Notes: generated from the letters alone by a model not told the origin. A stretch of 64,000 nucleotides of DNA from Saccharibacillus sp. O23 (GCF_002205895.1 NZ_NJDE01000013.1:1-64000), one strand, 5' to 3'. Counted from the stretch's first letter, positions 16,983-28,082 are shown. Numbers and translations are program-made.

Positions 16983-17980
16983 ACGTAATTCCGAATGCGG
17001 CGATGCCTGCCGTTCATACGCAAGGACTCAGTAAAATTTACGATAACGGACGCGGCTGCAGGAACATCACGCTGACGGTAGGGAAAGGGGAAGCCTTCGG
17101 CTTCCTCGGTCCCAACGGAGCGGGCAAAAGCACGTTCGTCAAAATGTTGGTCGGACTCGTGCATCCGAGCGAAGGAGCGGGCAGCCTGCTCGGTCATCCG
17201 ATCGGCTCGCTGGAAGCGCGGCGGCATATCGGTTACCTGCCGGAACTGTACCGGTATCCCGAGTGGCTGACCGGCGAAGAAGTCATGAAGCAGCATGCGG
17301 GCCTGCTCGGCATTCGCGGGGCGGAAGCCAAGATCCGCGTCCGCGAAGGGCTGGACCAAGTCGGCATCGGCAGACGAGGCTCGGACCGCGTCAAGCAGTA
17401 TTCCAAAGGCATGCAGCAGCGTCTCGGCTTGGCCTGCGCGCTGCTCGGGCAGCCCGAAATCCTGTTCCTCGACGAACCGTCGTCGGCGATGGACCCGGTC
17501 GGACGCCGCCAGGTGCGCGAGCTGCTGCTGGAGTTGAAAAAGCAGGGCACGACGCTGTTTCTCAACTCCCACTTGATGGAAGACGTCGAAGCGGTCTGCG
17601 ACCGGATGGCGCTGATGCTGAACGGCGAGATGATCCGCGAAGGTTCCGTGACGGAGATGCTTAAAGTGAAAGTCCGCTGGCGATTCAAAGTCGGCGGATT
17701 TTCGCCCGTTTTGCTGGATTGGCTGCGGGAAGAAAGCGGACTGCGCGTATCTTGGGCAGAACCGCAATCGGGCAAAGCGGACGCGGACGTCGGCGACGAT
17801 TGGGAGAAGCCGGTCTGGCTCGAAGCCGAACTCGAAGACGAGAATCAGGCGGGACGCCTGAACGCGCTGATCGTCGAGCAGGGCATGACTTTGTACGAAG
17901 CTTACGCGCAGCGCGAGAAGCTGGAAGATTGGTTCCTGCAAGCCGTAGCCGGTCGGGACCAAAGGGGGGAACGCGGATGA
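16979..17980 (+). CDS. ABC transporter ATP-binding protein (CcmA/bacitracin-exporter type)
   Basis: 333 residues. Walker A GPNGAGKST (~42-50), signature YSKGMQQRLGLA and Walker B ILFLDEPSSAMDP are all intact, followed by an H-loop histidine in FLNSHLMEDVEAVCD. The C-terminal ~100 residues are an extension typical of ABC-2 exporters. Translation starts at GTG 16979 overlapping the previous stop (GTGA); an internal ATG at 17003 is possible. It couples through ATGA to the permease that follows, so the two form one exporter under the ECF sigma factor. Confidence 0.9.
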   Translation: MNVIPNAAMPAVHTQGLSKIYDNGRGCRNITLTVGKGEAFGFLGPNGAGKSTFVKMLVGLVHPSEGAGSLLGHPIGSLEARRHIGYLPELYRYPEWLTGEEVMKQHAGLLGIRGAEAKIRVREGLDQVGIGRRGSDRVKQYSKGMQQRLGLACALLGQPEILFLDEPSSAMDPVGRRQVRELLLELKKQGTTLFLNSHLMEDVEAVCDRMALMLNGEMIREGSVTEMLKVKVRWRFKVGGFSPVLLDWLREESGLRVSWAEPQSGKADADVGDDWEKPVWLEAELEDENQAGRLNALIVEQGMTLYEAYAQREKLEDWFLQAVAGRDQRGERG

Positions 17981-18813
17981 AGACGATTATCGCGGCGACG
18001 TGGCAGGAGATGCTGCGGCGCAAAATGCTGCTGATCACGTTGGTGCTGACGCTTCTTTTCATGGGCGTATTTTGGTTTATCGCGGATACGATCGCCTTAA
18101 AAGGCCAGAGTTCTTCGGACTTGCTGGCACGCTTCGAGCGGCGCGGAGCGACTTTGGGGTTGGGCTTCTTTTTCGGCGGATTCGTGGTCGCGTTCCTGGC
18201 CATCTTCAGTTCCTTCTCCGTCGTATCGGGCGAAGCCGAACAGGGCGTGCTTCAATCGGTGCTCACCCGGCCGATTCCGCGCTGGAAATGGTACGTCGGA
18301 CGCTGGATCGGTTACGTTTCGCTGATCGGCGCTTATTCGCTGCTGCTGTTCGCGGCGATCGTATGCATCACGGCCGCACATTCGGGGATGACGCGGGATT
18401 ACGGCGATATGGCGGTGTCGCTTCTGCTGTTTCTTGTCGCCGTTCCGGCATTGGTAAGTGCTTCCATGCTCGGTTCCTGTTTGTTTTCCGGGATCGGCAA
18501 CGGCGTATTCATGACCATGCTCTACGGAGCGGGTTGGCTCGGCGGCATGGTGGAAAAAGTACGCAGTTTCCTGCCCGTCGAGCCGGACACGGAGCAGACG
18601 CTGTCGCGGATCGGAGCGCTGCTGTCGCTGCTGATGCCTGCCGACGGTTTGAACCGCCGCATGCAGTACGTGCTGACGCAAGGCGCGGGAGAAAGCATTC
18701 CTTTTCTGACCGGGGGCAATCCGCCTTCGAACACGTTCGTGATCTACTCGCTTTGTTTCACCCTTTTTGCTTTCGTTCTCGGATTGTGGTTATTTAAGAG
18801 AAAGGATCTTTGA
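17977..18813 (+). CDS. ABC-2 type membrane permease
   Basis: 278 residues with about six hydrophobic segments (first at ~15-35: KMLLITLVLTLLFMGVFWFIA; last ending in ALGLWLFKRKDL-like sequence). The block VSGEAEQGVLQSVLTRPIPRWKWYVGRW (~82-109) is characteristic of ABC-2 permeases. ATG 17977 overlaps the ATPase stop (ATGA), with AAAGGGGGG at 17961-17969. It is the membrane half of the exporter; the substrate is unknown, with peptide antibiotics or lipids the usual candidates. Confidence 0.88.
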   Translation: MKTIIAATWQEMLRRKMLLITLVLTLLFMGVFWFIADTIALKGQSSSDLLARFERRGATLGLGFFFGGFVVAFLAIFSSFSVVSGEAEQGVLQSVLTRPIPRWKWYVGRWIGYVSLIGAYSLLLFAAIVCITAAHSGMTRDYGDMAVSLLLFLVAVPALVSASMLGSCLFSGIGNGVFMTMLYGAGWLGGMVEKVRSFLPVEPDTEQTLSRIGALLSLLMPADGLNRRMQYVLTQGAGESIPFLTGGNPPSNTFVIYSLCFTLFAFVLGLWLFKRKDL

Positions 18814-18836
18814 GATCCGCGAAAGGGGAATGAATC

Positions 18837-19415
18837 ATGGGCAGGCAAACGTATCAGATTCCGTTCGGCGCGGAACCGGCCAAGCGGGCGACCAAAGGCA
18901 CCTTGATCTTCTACGATTCGTTCGAACAGATCGAAGACGAGCAGTTAGAACGCGCCGCGAATGCGGCCAAAGCGCGTTCGTTCGCGCATCTGGTGCTGTA
19001 TCCGCTGCATGAAGCGACGGTGAAGCGCCTGACGGGCGAGACGGCCAGCGCTTTTTACAAACGGGACGACCGGCTGCACGAATGGCGCAAAGAGCAGAAT
19101 ATCATGCGTAACGTCAGCGTGGAGAATTGGGACGGCAAACGCAAAAAGTACACGCCGCTCGAAGCCGCGCTGCGGTTTATCGAAGAAAAATATCCGTCTC
19201 CGCTGTTTCTGTATCTGACGCCGGATAACGCGAACCGGTTCGCTTCGTTCGCCACGTTCGAAGAATGGATCGTGCGGATTCGGCTCGTGCTGGACGAAGC
19301 GCCCGGACGTCTCCATCCGCGGCTCGAGAAATACCGGCATCGCTGGGATACGGTCGACGAGCTGCTCAGCAAAGCGAAGCCGGAAGAACGGAATGGACGG
19401 ACGGATTCACAATAG
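18837..19415 (+). CDS. Conserved hypothetical protein, last gene of the ECF operon
   Basis: 192 residues, soluble and charged, with no signal peptide or membrane helix. I do not recognise a named domain. Notable stretches are GTLIFYDSFEQIEDEQLERAA near the N-terminus, HLVLYPLHEATVKRL, and AALRFIEEKYPSPLFLYLTPDNANRFASFATFEEWIVRIR. The Rossmann-like beginning followed by an H-containing strand could suit a nucleotidyltransferase-like fold, but I would not assign that. It follows the permease by 23 bp with GAAAGGGG before the ATG, so it is co-transcribed. Confidence 0.6.
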   Translation: MGRQTYQIPFGAEPAKRATKGTLIFYDSFEQIEDEQLERAANAAKARSFAHLVLYPLHEATVKRLTGETASAFYKRDDRLHEWRKEQNIMRNVSVENWDGKRKKYTPLEAALRFIEEKYPSPLFLYLTPDNANRFASFATFEEWIVRIRLVLDEAPGRLHPRLEKYRHRWDTVDELLSKAKPEERNGRTDSQ

Positions 19416-19443
19416 TTTCGGAATACGAAGGTTCGAGTCTGAG

Positions 19444-19476
19444 CCGTTTCCTTTAGAATAGACGGGAACGGTTTTT
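19444..19476 (+). terminator. Terminator of the ECF operon
   Basis: CCGTTTCC (19444-19451) pairs with GGGAACGG (19464-19471, one wobble), followed by TTTTT. Confidence 0.7.
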
Positions 19477-19553
19477 CAGGCTGTTCTTTTTCGGAAGTCA
19501 ATTGTGAAAAATATCTCAAACGGAGCGAGTCCGATCGGAAAGAGGAAGAAGCG

Positions 19554-20975
<1,422 letters not shown>

Positions 20976-21111
20976 GTCTTTTTGAACGAAAACGTTTGAA
21001 ATCGAAGACCTGCCGTTATACGATGGAAGCGAATACAAAAATCGGGGTTCGCGCATATTCGAGATGCCGTTTCTCCGAACCGAATCGATTTCAGCGTACA
21101 GGGAGGATCTT

Positions 21112-21951
21112 ATGTTAAAAGGATTGACGCGTGCCGGACTCGGCGCGATCGCAAGCGACGAACAGTTCTTGCAGCTCGCGGCCGCCGGAGGCTTCGGGGC
21201 CGTGGATATGGATGCCAGAGGCTTGATCGAACGTTACGGCCGGGAAGGCGCTTGCGAGCAGCTTGCGGAATACGGATTGATCTTGGCTTCGATCGATCTG
21301 CCGGTAGAATGGCGGGCGGACGAAGAGACGTTTCTTGCGGGATTGCCGGCTTTGACGGAAGCGGCCGCCGCCGCTCGCAAACTCGGCTGCACGCGCTGCT
21401 GTACGTACGTGCTGCCTTCGACGGATCATCATCCCGCGCATTTTATGGCGCTGGCGACTTGGCGTTTGCGTACCTGTGCCCGAATTCTCGGGACTTACGG
21501 CATTCGGCTCGGCTTGGAATTCGTCGGTCCGCATCATCTGCGGACCGCTTGGAAGCATCCGTTCATCCGGAGCATGGAAGAGACGCTGGATTGGATCGAC
21601 GCGATCGGCGAGCCGAACGTCGGTCTGCTGCTCGACGCGTATCACTGGTATACCAACGAATCGGGAGTCGACGACCTGCTGCGGCTGCGGCCGGATCAGA
21701 TCGTCCATGTGCATCTGAACGACGCGAAAGACGTTCCTGTCGAACAGGTATTGGACAACGATCGGGTGTATCCGGGCGAAGGGGTGATCGATCTGGCCGC
21801 TTTCCTGCGCGCGCTTCGTGAGATCGGGTATACGGGTCCGGTCTCGCAGGAGATTCTGACTCTCGCGCCGCCGGAAGAAGAACCGGAACGGCTCGTGCAG
21901 CGTTCGCGCGAAGGATACGATAAAGTGTTTGCCGCCGCGGGACTGATCTGA
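21112..21951 (+). CDS. Sugar phosphate isomerase/epimerase (xylose-isomerase-like TIM barrel)
   Basis: 279 residues. The AP-endonuclease-2/xylose-isomerase-like barrel shows LGLEFVGPHH (glutamate metal ligand, ~135), VGLLLDAYHWYTNESG (Asp and His ligands, ~180), IVHVHLNDAKD (~203-213) and GPVSQEIL (final glutamate). Start ATG 21112 has GGGAGG at 21101-21106; an in-frame upstream start at 21064 lacks a site. The sugar is unknown. It stands alone between terminators, so it need not belong to the mannan pathway. Confidence 0.82.
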   Translation: MLKGLTRAGLGAIASDEQFLQLAAAGGFGAVDMDARGLIERYGREGACEQLAEYGLILASIDLPVEWRADEETFLAGLPALTEAAAAARKLGCTRCCTYVLPSTDHHPAHFMALATWRLRTCARILGTYGIRLGLEFVGPHHLRTAWKHPFIRSMEETLDWIDAIGEPNVGLLLDAYHWYTNESGVDDLLRLRPDQIVHVHLNDAKDVPVEQVLDNDRVYPGEGVIDLAAFLRALREIGYTGPVSQEILTLAPPEEEPERLVQRSREGYDKVFAAAGLI

Positions 21952-21960
21952 CCGCCGCCT

Positions 21961-21995
21961 AGCCGTTCCGCCGCCCACGGGCGAGGAACGGCTTT
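21961..21995 (+). terminator. Hairpin after the isomerase gene
   Basis: AGCCGTTCC (21961-21969) pairs with GGAACGGCT (21985-21993); only a short T tract follows, so it is a weak terminator. Confidence 0.55.
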
Positions 21996-22129
21996 CGGCG
22001 TCGGCCGATTCGCGTTTCGCCTCTCGCCAAGATTCCTTTTTCCGGTTATAATGACGTTTGGCCCGATTGCGAACCGTTTAACGATTCCGGGTCTTTCAAA
22101 TCGCATGACAATGGAGGCTTACGCGCATT

Positions 22130-24067
22130 TTGACCACTACTTATCCGTTTGCGTTCGACCCCGCGGCTCCGTTTCTGGATCAGGCTTCCGATTGGATCGC
22201 GGACGTTTTTTACGATATTTTGCCCGAAGCGGGTTTCGAGACCCGCGACGAACAGATCTTCATGGCGTTCCAGTTGGAGCGCGCTTATAAAGAAAAGAAG
22301 ACCATTTTCGCCGAAGCCGGCGTAGGGACGGGCAAGACGCTCGTTTACCTGCTGTATGCCGCGCTCTACGCCCGCTATACGCGCAAACCGGCCGTTATCG
22401 CGTGCGCGGACGAATCGCTGATCGAGCAGCTCGTCAAGCCGGAAGGCGATATCGCCAAGATCGCCCGCCATCTGGATCTGAACATCGACGTGCGGCTCGG
22501 CAAGTCGCCCGATCAATATCTGTGCTTGAACAAGCTCGACGACGCTCGCGGAACGGGCTTCGAAGGCGAGACGTTCCAAGAGATTTACGAAGAACTGCCG
22601 CCGTTCGTGCATTTTCCGGACACGCTGCAAGCTTTCTATCCTTACGGAAGCCGCAAAGACTATCCGGAACTGGACGACAGCCAATGGAACAAAGTCGGTT
22701 GGGACGTGTTCCAAGATTGCCTCGTGTGCAGCCGCCGCCACCGCTGCGGACAGACGCTCTCGCGCGATCATTACCGCAAAGCTTCCGATCTGATCATCTG
22801 CTCGCACGACTTCTACATGGAGCATGTCTGGACGTACGAAGCGCGCAAGCGCGAAGGTCAGCTGCCGCTGCTGCCTGAGCATAGTTCCGTCGTGTTCGAC
22901 GAAGGCCACCTGCTCGAGACGGCCGCTCAGAGCGCGCTGACTTATAAACTCAAACATTCGGCGTTCGAGTCGATCGTGACCCGTCTGCTCGAAGGCGAAG
23001 TTCGCGAGACGCTGGCGCTCTCCGTCGAGACGGCGATCGAACGCAGCGACGATCTGTTCGAGCTGCTGGCCCGCTTCAGCACGCCGGTTCCGGCTTCGGA
23101 CCGCAGCGAACTCGAATTGACGGACAAGCTGATGAAAGGCGTCGAGGCGTTCCGCGCCGCGGTGGACGCGATCGAAGAAGAGATCGTGTTCGAGAGCGGC
23201 ATGTTCAGTCTGGACGAATATCAACTGCGCATCGTCGAAGAGCATCTGGAGATGATGCAGACGGCGCTGGCTTTGTTCAAGAATCCGCGCGAACTGATCT
23301 GCTGGACGCAGGACGATCAAGGCGATCTCACGCTCGTGTTGATGCCGAAGAAGGTCAAAGAAGTGCTGAACGAGCGCGTCTTCGGCCGCAACATGCCGAT
23401 CGTCTTCTCGTCGGCGACGCTGTCGGCGGACGAATCGTTCGACTATATCGCGGACAGCCTCGGCGTGAACGAATATCTGTCGTTCTCGGTGGCTTCGCCG
23501 TACGATTACGAAGCCAGCATGACCGCCGCGATGGATACGGAGACTTCCGTCCAAGCGAAGACGGATCACGTGCTCCGGGTGCTGGAACGCCGCGCAGGAG
23601 GCACGCTGCTGCTGTTCCCTTCGCGCGAAGAGATGGACAAATTCCGCGCGGAAGCCGATTCGCGTCTGGAATTCGCCGAATTCCCGATTCTGTACGAAGG
23701 CGATGCGGAGATCAGCCGGCTGATCTCCGAGTTCCAGAACGGCACGCAAGTTAACCTGTGCGCGGTCACGTTATGGGAAGGCCTCGACGTGCCGGGCGAT
23801 TCGTTGAATCACGTCATCGTTTGGGAGCTGCCTTTCCCTCCGAACGATCCGGTCTTCGCGGCGAAACGGCGAGAATCCGCCGACCCGTTCGGCGAAGTGG
23901 ACATGCCGCATATGCTGCTTCGGCTTCGTCAAGGCATCGGGCGTTTGATCCGCACGAGCGGAGACAGCGGCCGCGTGGATATTTTCGGAGAAACTTTACG
24001 ACAACCGGACGTGCGCGAACGGGTAGCGGCTCTGCTGCCGCGCAGCGCCGTCATGAAGGAGAATTAA
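22130..24067 (+). CDS. DinG/XPD-family ATP-dependent DNA helicase
   Basis: 645 residues. Walker A AGVGTGKT (~63-70), Walker B VVFDEGHLL (D257) and the C-terminal motif VI block LLRLRQGIGRLIRTSGDSG identify a superfamily-2 XPD/DinG helicase. Cysteines C132, C197, C200 and C206 (the last three within CLVCSRRHRC) are placed as the ligands of the 4Fe-4S cluster of this family. It lacks the N-terminal exonuclease domain of Bacillus DinG and is closer to YoaA in build. I start at TTG 22130, with TGGAGG at 22113-22118. It probably unwinds forked or R-loop DNA during repair. The next gene follows after one base. Confidence 0.9.
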   Translation: MTTTYPFAFDPAAPFLDQASDWIADVFYDILPEAGFETRDEQIFMAFQLERAYKEKKTIFAEAGVGTGKTLVYLLYAALYARYTRKPAVIACADESLIEQLVKPEGDIAKIARHLDLNIDVRLGKSPDQYLCLNKLDDARGTGFEGETFQEIYEELPPFVHFPDTLQAFYPYGSRKDYPELDDSQWNKVGWDVFQDCLVCSRRHRCGQTLSRDHYRKASDLIICSHDFYMEHVWTYEARKREGQLPLLPEHSSVVFDEGHLLETAAQSALTYKLKHSAFESIVTRLLEGEVRETLALSVETAIERSDDLFELLARFSTPVPASDRSELELTDKLMKGVEAFRAAVDAIEEEIVFESGMFSLDEYQLRIVEEHLEMMQTALALFKNPRELICWTQDDQGDLTLVLMPKKVKEVLNERVFGRNMPIVFSSATLSADESFDYIADSLGVNEYLSFSVASPYDYEASMTAAMDTETSVQAKTDHVLRVLERRAGGTLLLFPSREEMDKFRAEADSRLEFAEFPILYEGDAEISRLISEFQNGTQVNLCAVTLWEGLDVPGDSLNHVIVWELPFPPNDPVFAAKRRESADPFGEVDMPHMLLRLRQGIGRLIRTSGDSGRVDIFGETLRQPDVRERVAALLPRSAVMKEN

Positions 24068-24068
24068 G

Positions 24069-24365
24069 ATGGAATTTACGGAATATACGGTAGAGAAGAT
24101 CCGCGACGCTTTCGGCATCGTGCAGGGCGAACGGTACGAGTTCATGCTCGAGTTCGAAGTGGACGAAGAAGACGAACTGTACACGCCTCAAGGCCTGCTG
24201 CTGCGCGTGATTTACAGCGTGGACGGCGAGAATCGCCGAATCGTCAAACACGAGATCATCGAACGCGGCACGCAGAAAGTGCTGGACTTCGATCTCGAAG
24301 ACGACGAGTTGGAAGAGACCGAAGCGTTCTGCGCGGCGCATTACGCGGAGAGCGAAGAACAATAA
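24069..24365 (+). CDS. Small conserved acidic protein (DUF6509-like)
   Basis: 98 residues, acidic, no membrane helix. It begins MEFTEYTVEKIRDAFGIVQGERYEF and contains DEEDELYTPQGLLLRVIYSVDGENRRIVKHEI, a pattern I associate with DUF6509 of Paenibacillaceae, although I cannot confirm it here. Function unknown. AAGGAG precedes ATG 24069, which lies directly after the helicase stop, so the two are co-translated. Confidence 0.65.
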   Translation: MEFTEYTVEKIRDAFGIVQGERYEFMLEFEVDEEDELYTPQGLLLRVIYSVDGENRRIVKHEIIERGTQKVLDFDLEDDELEETEAFCAAHYAESEEQ

Positions 24366-24403
24366 TCGGCAGCTCGATCCGCAGCGGATCGGCCGATGCC
24401 CGA

Positions 24404-24455
24404 ACGAGCAGAACCCCCGACTCTTCGATCGCGAAGAAGCGGGGGTTCTGCTCGT
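24404..24455. terminator. Bidirectional hairpin between convergent genes
   Basis: Perfect 16-bp stem ACGAGCAGAACCCCCG (24404-24419) / CGGGGGTTCTGCTCGT (24440-24455) with an inner CTTCG/CGAAG stem. Placed between the ends of 24365 (plus) and 24493 (minus); there is no T-run, so efficiency is uncertain. Confidence 0.65.
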
Positions 24456-24492
24456 CTAACGGACTTTGCGAAACCGCGGATCGGTCAGATCG

Positions 24493-25206
24493 TTATTCGG
24501 CCGAAACTTTGGGCTCCTGAACGATTTCTTCGCTCAGCTTCAGCAGCAGCAAGCTGACGTCGTCTTTGAACGACCAATCGATATAAGCGGTTTCCAGATC
24601 GCGCCCTACAAGGTCGCGGATCGGAATGCCTTCGATGAAGCGATCCAGCTCAAGCTCGCGTTTGGCGATGCGAAGCTGTGTGTTGAAGCCTTTTTTGACC
24701 AATTTTTTCTCGAGGCTGATCAGCAGGCCTTTGCGGATGATCATCAGGATATCGTCGTCCAGACGGAAAGATTCGATCTTGACCGGTGTTTTCTGGACTT
24801 TTTCCGTGATCGATTCGATGTCGCTGTGCAGTTGGGCTTTGCCGTTATACAAATCTTCCGGCATCGGCTCGTCGAGAGGAACCAGAAACGCGGCGATCAT
24901 CGAAGTGTTGTTCTCGACTTTCCAATCCATAAACGCGTATTCCACGCGGCGCCCGGACAGCGCTTCGATCTTGGGGGTGAGCGCAGGGAAAATAAATTGT
25001 TCGAGCAGGATATACACATGCGAGTAACGTTCGTCCGGATCGTCGGGCAGGCGGGAGTCGCCGGGATCGACAAGTCCTCGGTAAAAGATCAAGCAGCACC
25101 GATCGTTCGCCCGAATTTCGATCGAGTCGGGCTGTTTGCCGAATTGGGTTTTGCAAATCAGATCGGAATAAGCATTCAGCGAGCGATACGATTCGTTGTT
25201 CGACAT
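24493..25206 (-). CDS. Conserved protein with two related halves (DUF2294-like)
   Basis: 237 residues, soluble. The two halves appear duplicated: half 1 ends VEYAFMDWKVENNTSMIAAFLV and half 2 ends LETAYIDWSFKDDVSLLLLKLS, each after a strand and a long helix. The N-terminal FGKQPDSIEIRANDRCCLIFYRGLV segment resembles DUF2294 domains, which often occur as pairs in Bacillota; the assignment is tentative. GAAAGGGGC precedes the ATG at 25206. It is transcribed alone, with the bidirectional hairpin downstream. Function unknown. Confidence 0.6.
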   Translation of the reverse strand: MSNNESYRSLNAYSDLICKTQFGKQPDSIEIRANDRCCLIFYRGLVDPGDSRLPDDPDERYSHVYILLEQFIFPALTPKIEALSGRRVEYAFMDWKVENNTSMIAAFLVPLDEPMPEDLYNGKAQLHSDIESITEKVQKTPVKIESFRLDDDILMIIRKGLLISLEKKLVKKGFNTQLRIAKRELELDRFIEGIPIRDLVGRDLETAYIDWSFKDDVSLLLLKLSEEIVQEPKVSAE

Positions 25207-25436
25207 CGATAAGCCCCTTTCTAACAGTTATGAGAGGGATTAACCCAAAATTGCTTCAAGCAATCGTTCTTTTGCTGCATTCTTTCGCGGGCCGCGTCCG
25301 ACGAACATTCGGCGTTCGAAAGCAAGCTTCGAAGCGGCATTACGCTTTCGTATGAACCGCAAGTCCTGTATAGTCGAGAGTACGAAGAGATGACCGGCCG
25401 TTCATCCGGCACGATAGCAGGGAAGGAGAGAAGCAT

Positions 25437-27836
25437 ATGCTTGAATTGCGGCAAATCTCGAAAACGTATACCACCGGCGATTTTACCCAGACGGCGCTCG
25501 ACGGGGTCAGTCTGACGTTTCGCGAGAAGGAATTCGTGGCGATCTTGGGCCCCAGCGGCTCCGGCAAAACCACCTGCCTCAACCTGATCGGAGGGCTCGA
25601 TCGTTATGACGGAGGCGATCTGCTGATCGACGGGCAGTCGACGAAGAAATTTCGCGACCGCGATTGGGACGCGTACCGCAACAACAGCGTGGGATTCGTT
25701 TTTCAGAGCTACAATCTGATCGCCCATATGAGCATCGTCGGCAACGTCGAGATGGGGATGACCTTAAGCGGCGTCGGTCCGGCGATTCGTAGGCGCAAAG
25801 CGGAAGAAGTGTTGAAGCGCGTCGGCCTCGAAGACCATATGCACAAAAAGCCGGGCCAACTCTCGGGCGGGCAGATGCAGCGGGTCGCGATCGCACGGGC
25901 GCTCGCCAACGATCCCGATATCATCTTGGCCGACGAGCCGACCGGAGCGCTCGATACGGCGACCAGCGCGCAGATCATGGATCTGATCCGCGAGATCGCC
26001 GGAGACAAGCTCGTGATCATGGTCACGCATAATCCGGAGTTGGCCGAGCGTTACGCCGACCGGATCGTGCAGTTCCGCGACGGACAGGTCGTCTCCGACA
26101 GCCATCCGCCGGAGAGCGGGAGCGCGGCTTCCGATTACCGGCTTAAGAAAACGTCGATGGGTTATCTCACCGCGCTCAAGCTGTCGGGCCGCAATATCGC
26201 GACCAAGAAGTGGAGAACCGCGCTAACCGCGTTCGCTTCCAGCATCGGCATTATCGGCATCGCGCTGATTCTGTCGCTCTCGAACGGGTTCGACAAGCAG
26301 ATCAGCAAATACGAATCTGGCGCGCTGTCCAATTTCCCGGTAACGATCAGCCGGACGGCGGCCAATATCGACTTCACCCAGCCGCCGCCGGGTACGCCGG
26401 GAGGCGCGGAGGTCGAGCTGCCGGAGTTTCCGGAGGTCCGCGAAGTGTATCCGTACGATCCGGCCGCCAACACCGTGCTGCATCTGAATACGATCACGGG
26501 CGATTACTTAAGTTATCTGAACGCCGTCGACCCCGCGCTGCTCGACGGCATCTCGTATACCCGCGAAGTGCATCTGAACGTGCTGAAGCGCACGGCGGAC
26601 GGGCAGGTCTCGGGCGTCGATCTGAGCGAAGCGGGATTCGCCGCTTATCCGTCCAAACCGCAGTCCGTCGGAGGCAGCTATATCCGGCAGGTGTACGACG
26701 CCGTCGCCGGAAGCTATCCGTCCGAGCCGACCGATATCGCGCTGGTCGTGGACGAATACAATCGGATCGATAAATCGGCGATGGAGACGCTCGGGTTCGA
26801 ATACGACGCTTCGTCCGTGGACTTCGACAAGATCGTCGGCACGCGGTTCAAGCTGATTCCGAACGATCTGTTCTACCGAGCCAAAGGAGACGGATTGTTC
26901 GAACGGGCAGGAGCGCCGGACTTGAATCGCGTCTACGAAGATTCGCGGACGATCCCGTTGACGGTGACCGGCATCATTCGCAAAAAACAGGATTCGCCCC
27001 TGTCCGCCATGGACCCGGGAATCGCTTACTCCGACGAGCTGGCGCAGCGATTCATCGAAGACGCGAAGTCGTCCGCGGTAGTCGAAGCGCAGGAAGCGAA
27101 TCGAACCGTGAACGTCGTCAGCGGGCAGCCGTTCAGCCGCGCGGGCGGATTGTCTTTGCTCGGCGGCATGAATTTCGGACCGCCGGGGATGACGGGCGGT
27201 TCGTCCGGCATGACCGATCCCGCGGACGCGACGACGCAGCAGCAGGCGCTGGTCTCGCTCGGCGCTTCGTCGCAGCCCGCTTCGATCTCGCTGTATCCGA
27301 AAGATTTTAACGCCAAAGAAAAACTGACCGCGTATCTCGACGATTGGAACGCAGGCAAAAGCGCCGACGAACAAGTCGTCTATACCGATCTGGCGGCGAC
27401 CGTGACCAGCCTGTCGAGCGGCATCATGAACGGAATCACGATCGTGCTGATCGCGTTCGCTTCCATCTCGCTGTTCGTGTCTCTGATCATGATCGGGATC
27501 ATCACTTACATCTCCGTGTTGGAGCGCACCAAAGAGATCGGCGTGCTGCGGGCGCTGGGCGCGCGCAAGAAAGACATCACCCGCGTATTCAACGCGGAAA
27601 CGTTCATTATCGGCGCGGCTTCCGGGCTGCTCGGGATCGGCATCGCGTATCTGCTGACGATTCCGATCAATATCGTGCTCAAATCCATGACCGATCTGTC
27701 GGGCGTGGCGGTGCTGAATCCGCTGCATGCTTCGGCGCTCGTCGCGCTCAGCGTGGCGCTGACGATGCTCGGAGGATTTATTCCGGCAAAGTTCGCCGCG
27801 CGCAAAGACCCGGTCGCGGCGCTGCGGAGCGAATAA
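25437..27836 (+). CDS. MacB-like fused ABC exporter (ATPase plus FtsX-type permease)
   Basis: 799 residues. Residues 1-~225 are an ABC ATPase: Walker [10 protein letters not shown], signature [15 protein letters not shown], Walker [15 protein letters not shown]-loop [12 protein letters not shown] first membrane helix (~260-280, after [13 protein letters not shown]) is followed by a large extracellular MacB core-like domain (~285-650), and three helices close the protein ([61 protein letters not shown]), ending [12 protein letters not shown], the FtsX signature. Such proteins export antimicrobial peptides or lipoproteins. GGAAGGAGAG precedes ATG 25437. No two-component partner is adjacent. The 230-bp gap upstream holds a TATAGT -10-like box (25369-25374). 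Confidence 0.9.
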   Translation: MLELRQISKTYTTGDFTQTALDGVSLTFREKEFVAILGPSGSGKTTCLNLIGGLDRYDGGDLLIDGQSTKKFRDRDWDAYRNNSVGFVFQSYNLIAHMSIVGNVEMGMTLSGVGPAIRRRKAEEVLKRVGLEDHMHKKPGQLSGGQMQRVAIARALANDPDIILADEPTGALDTATSAQIMDLIREIAGDKLVIMVTHNPELAERYADRIVQFRDGQVVSDSHPPESGSAASDYRLKKTSMGYLTALKLSGRNIATKKWRTALTAFASSIGIIGIALILSLSNGFDKQISKYESGALSNFPVTISRTAANIDFTQPPPGTPGGAEVELPEFPEVREVYPYDPAANTVLHLNTITGDYLSYLNAVDPALLDGISYTREVHLNVLKRTADGQVSGVDLSEAGFAAYPSKPQSVGGSYIRQVYDAVAGSYPSEPTDIALVVDEYNRIDKSAMETLGFEYDASSVDFDKIVGTRFKLIPNDLFYRAKGDGLFERAGAPDLNRVYEDSRTIPLTVTGIIRKKQDSPLSAMDPGIAYSDELAQRFIEDAKSSAVVEAQEANRTVNVVSGQPFSRAGGLSLLGGMNFGPPGMTGGSSGMTDPADATTQQQALVSLGASSQPASISLYPKDFNAKEKLTAYLDDWNAGKSADEQVVYTDLAATVTSLSSGIMNGITIVLIAFASISLFVSLIMIGIITYISVLERTKEIGVLRALGARKKDITRVFNAETFIIGAASGLLGIGIAYLLTIPINIVLKSMTDLSGVAVLNPLHASALVALSVALTMLGGFIPAKFAARKDPVAALRSE

Positions 27837-27945
27837 GTCGGCGCGCGGGCTTGAGACTGTTTCGCCGTCCGGTTTCATGGGGAAAAAGCAGTAGAGCGAG
27901 TCGGCGCAAGCCGGCCCCGATTCCCCTGCGAGGAGGTCCTGCGAC

Positions 27946-28044
27946 ATGAAGAAACTGCTGCGTACGGTCGGAACGATCGTGACCGTGATTACGACCGCCA
28001 AACAGGTCATCAATCTGGTGCAAGGTATGCGTAAGCGCCGTTAA
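27946..28044 (+). CDS. 32-residue basic peptide of unknown function
   Basis: The peptide starts MKKLLRTVGTIVTVI, has a short hydrophobic centre and ends GMRKRR, giving it basic ends and an amphipathic or membrane-active look. It has a textbook ribosome site (AGGAGG 27931-27936, 9 bp before ATG 27946), its codons match neighbouring genes, and a strong terminator follows 16 bp after its stop. It lies about 110 bp downstream of the fused ABC exporter and may be co-transcribed with it. I do not recognise a family; it could be an exported peptide or a small regulator. Confidence 0.65.
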   Translation: MKKLLRTVGTIVTVITTAKQVINLVQGMRKRR

Positions 28045-28060
28045 GAGGCGTGATGCGCAC

Positions 28061-28082
28061 AAGCCCTTTCGAGGGCTTTTTT
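28061..28082 (+). terminator. Terminator after the small peptide gene
   Basis: AAGCCCT-TTCG-AGGGCTT followed by TTTT. Confidence 0.85.

Noticed and set aside
20983-20999. cre-like sequence GAACGAAAACGTTTGAA
   Set aside because: Three mismatches to the cre consensus at fixed positions and not placed over a recognisable promoter.
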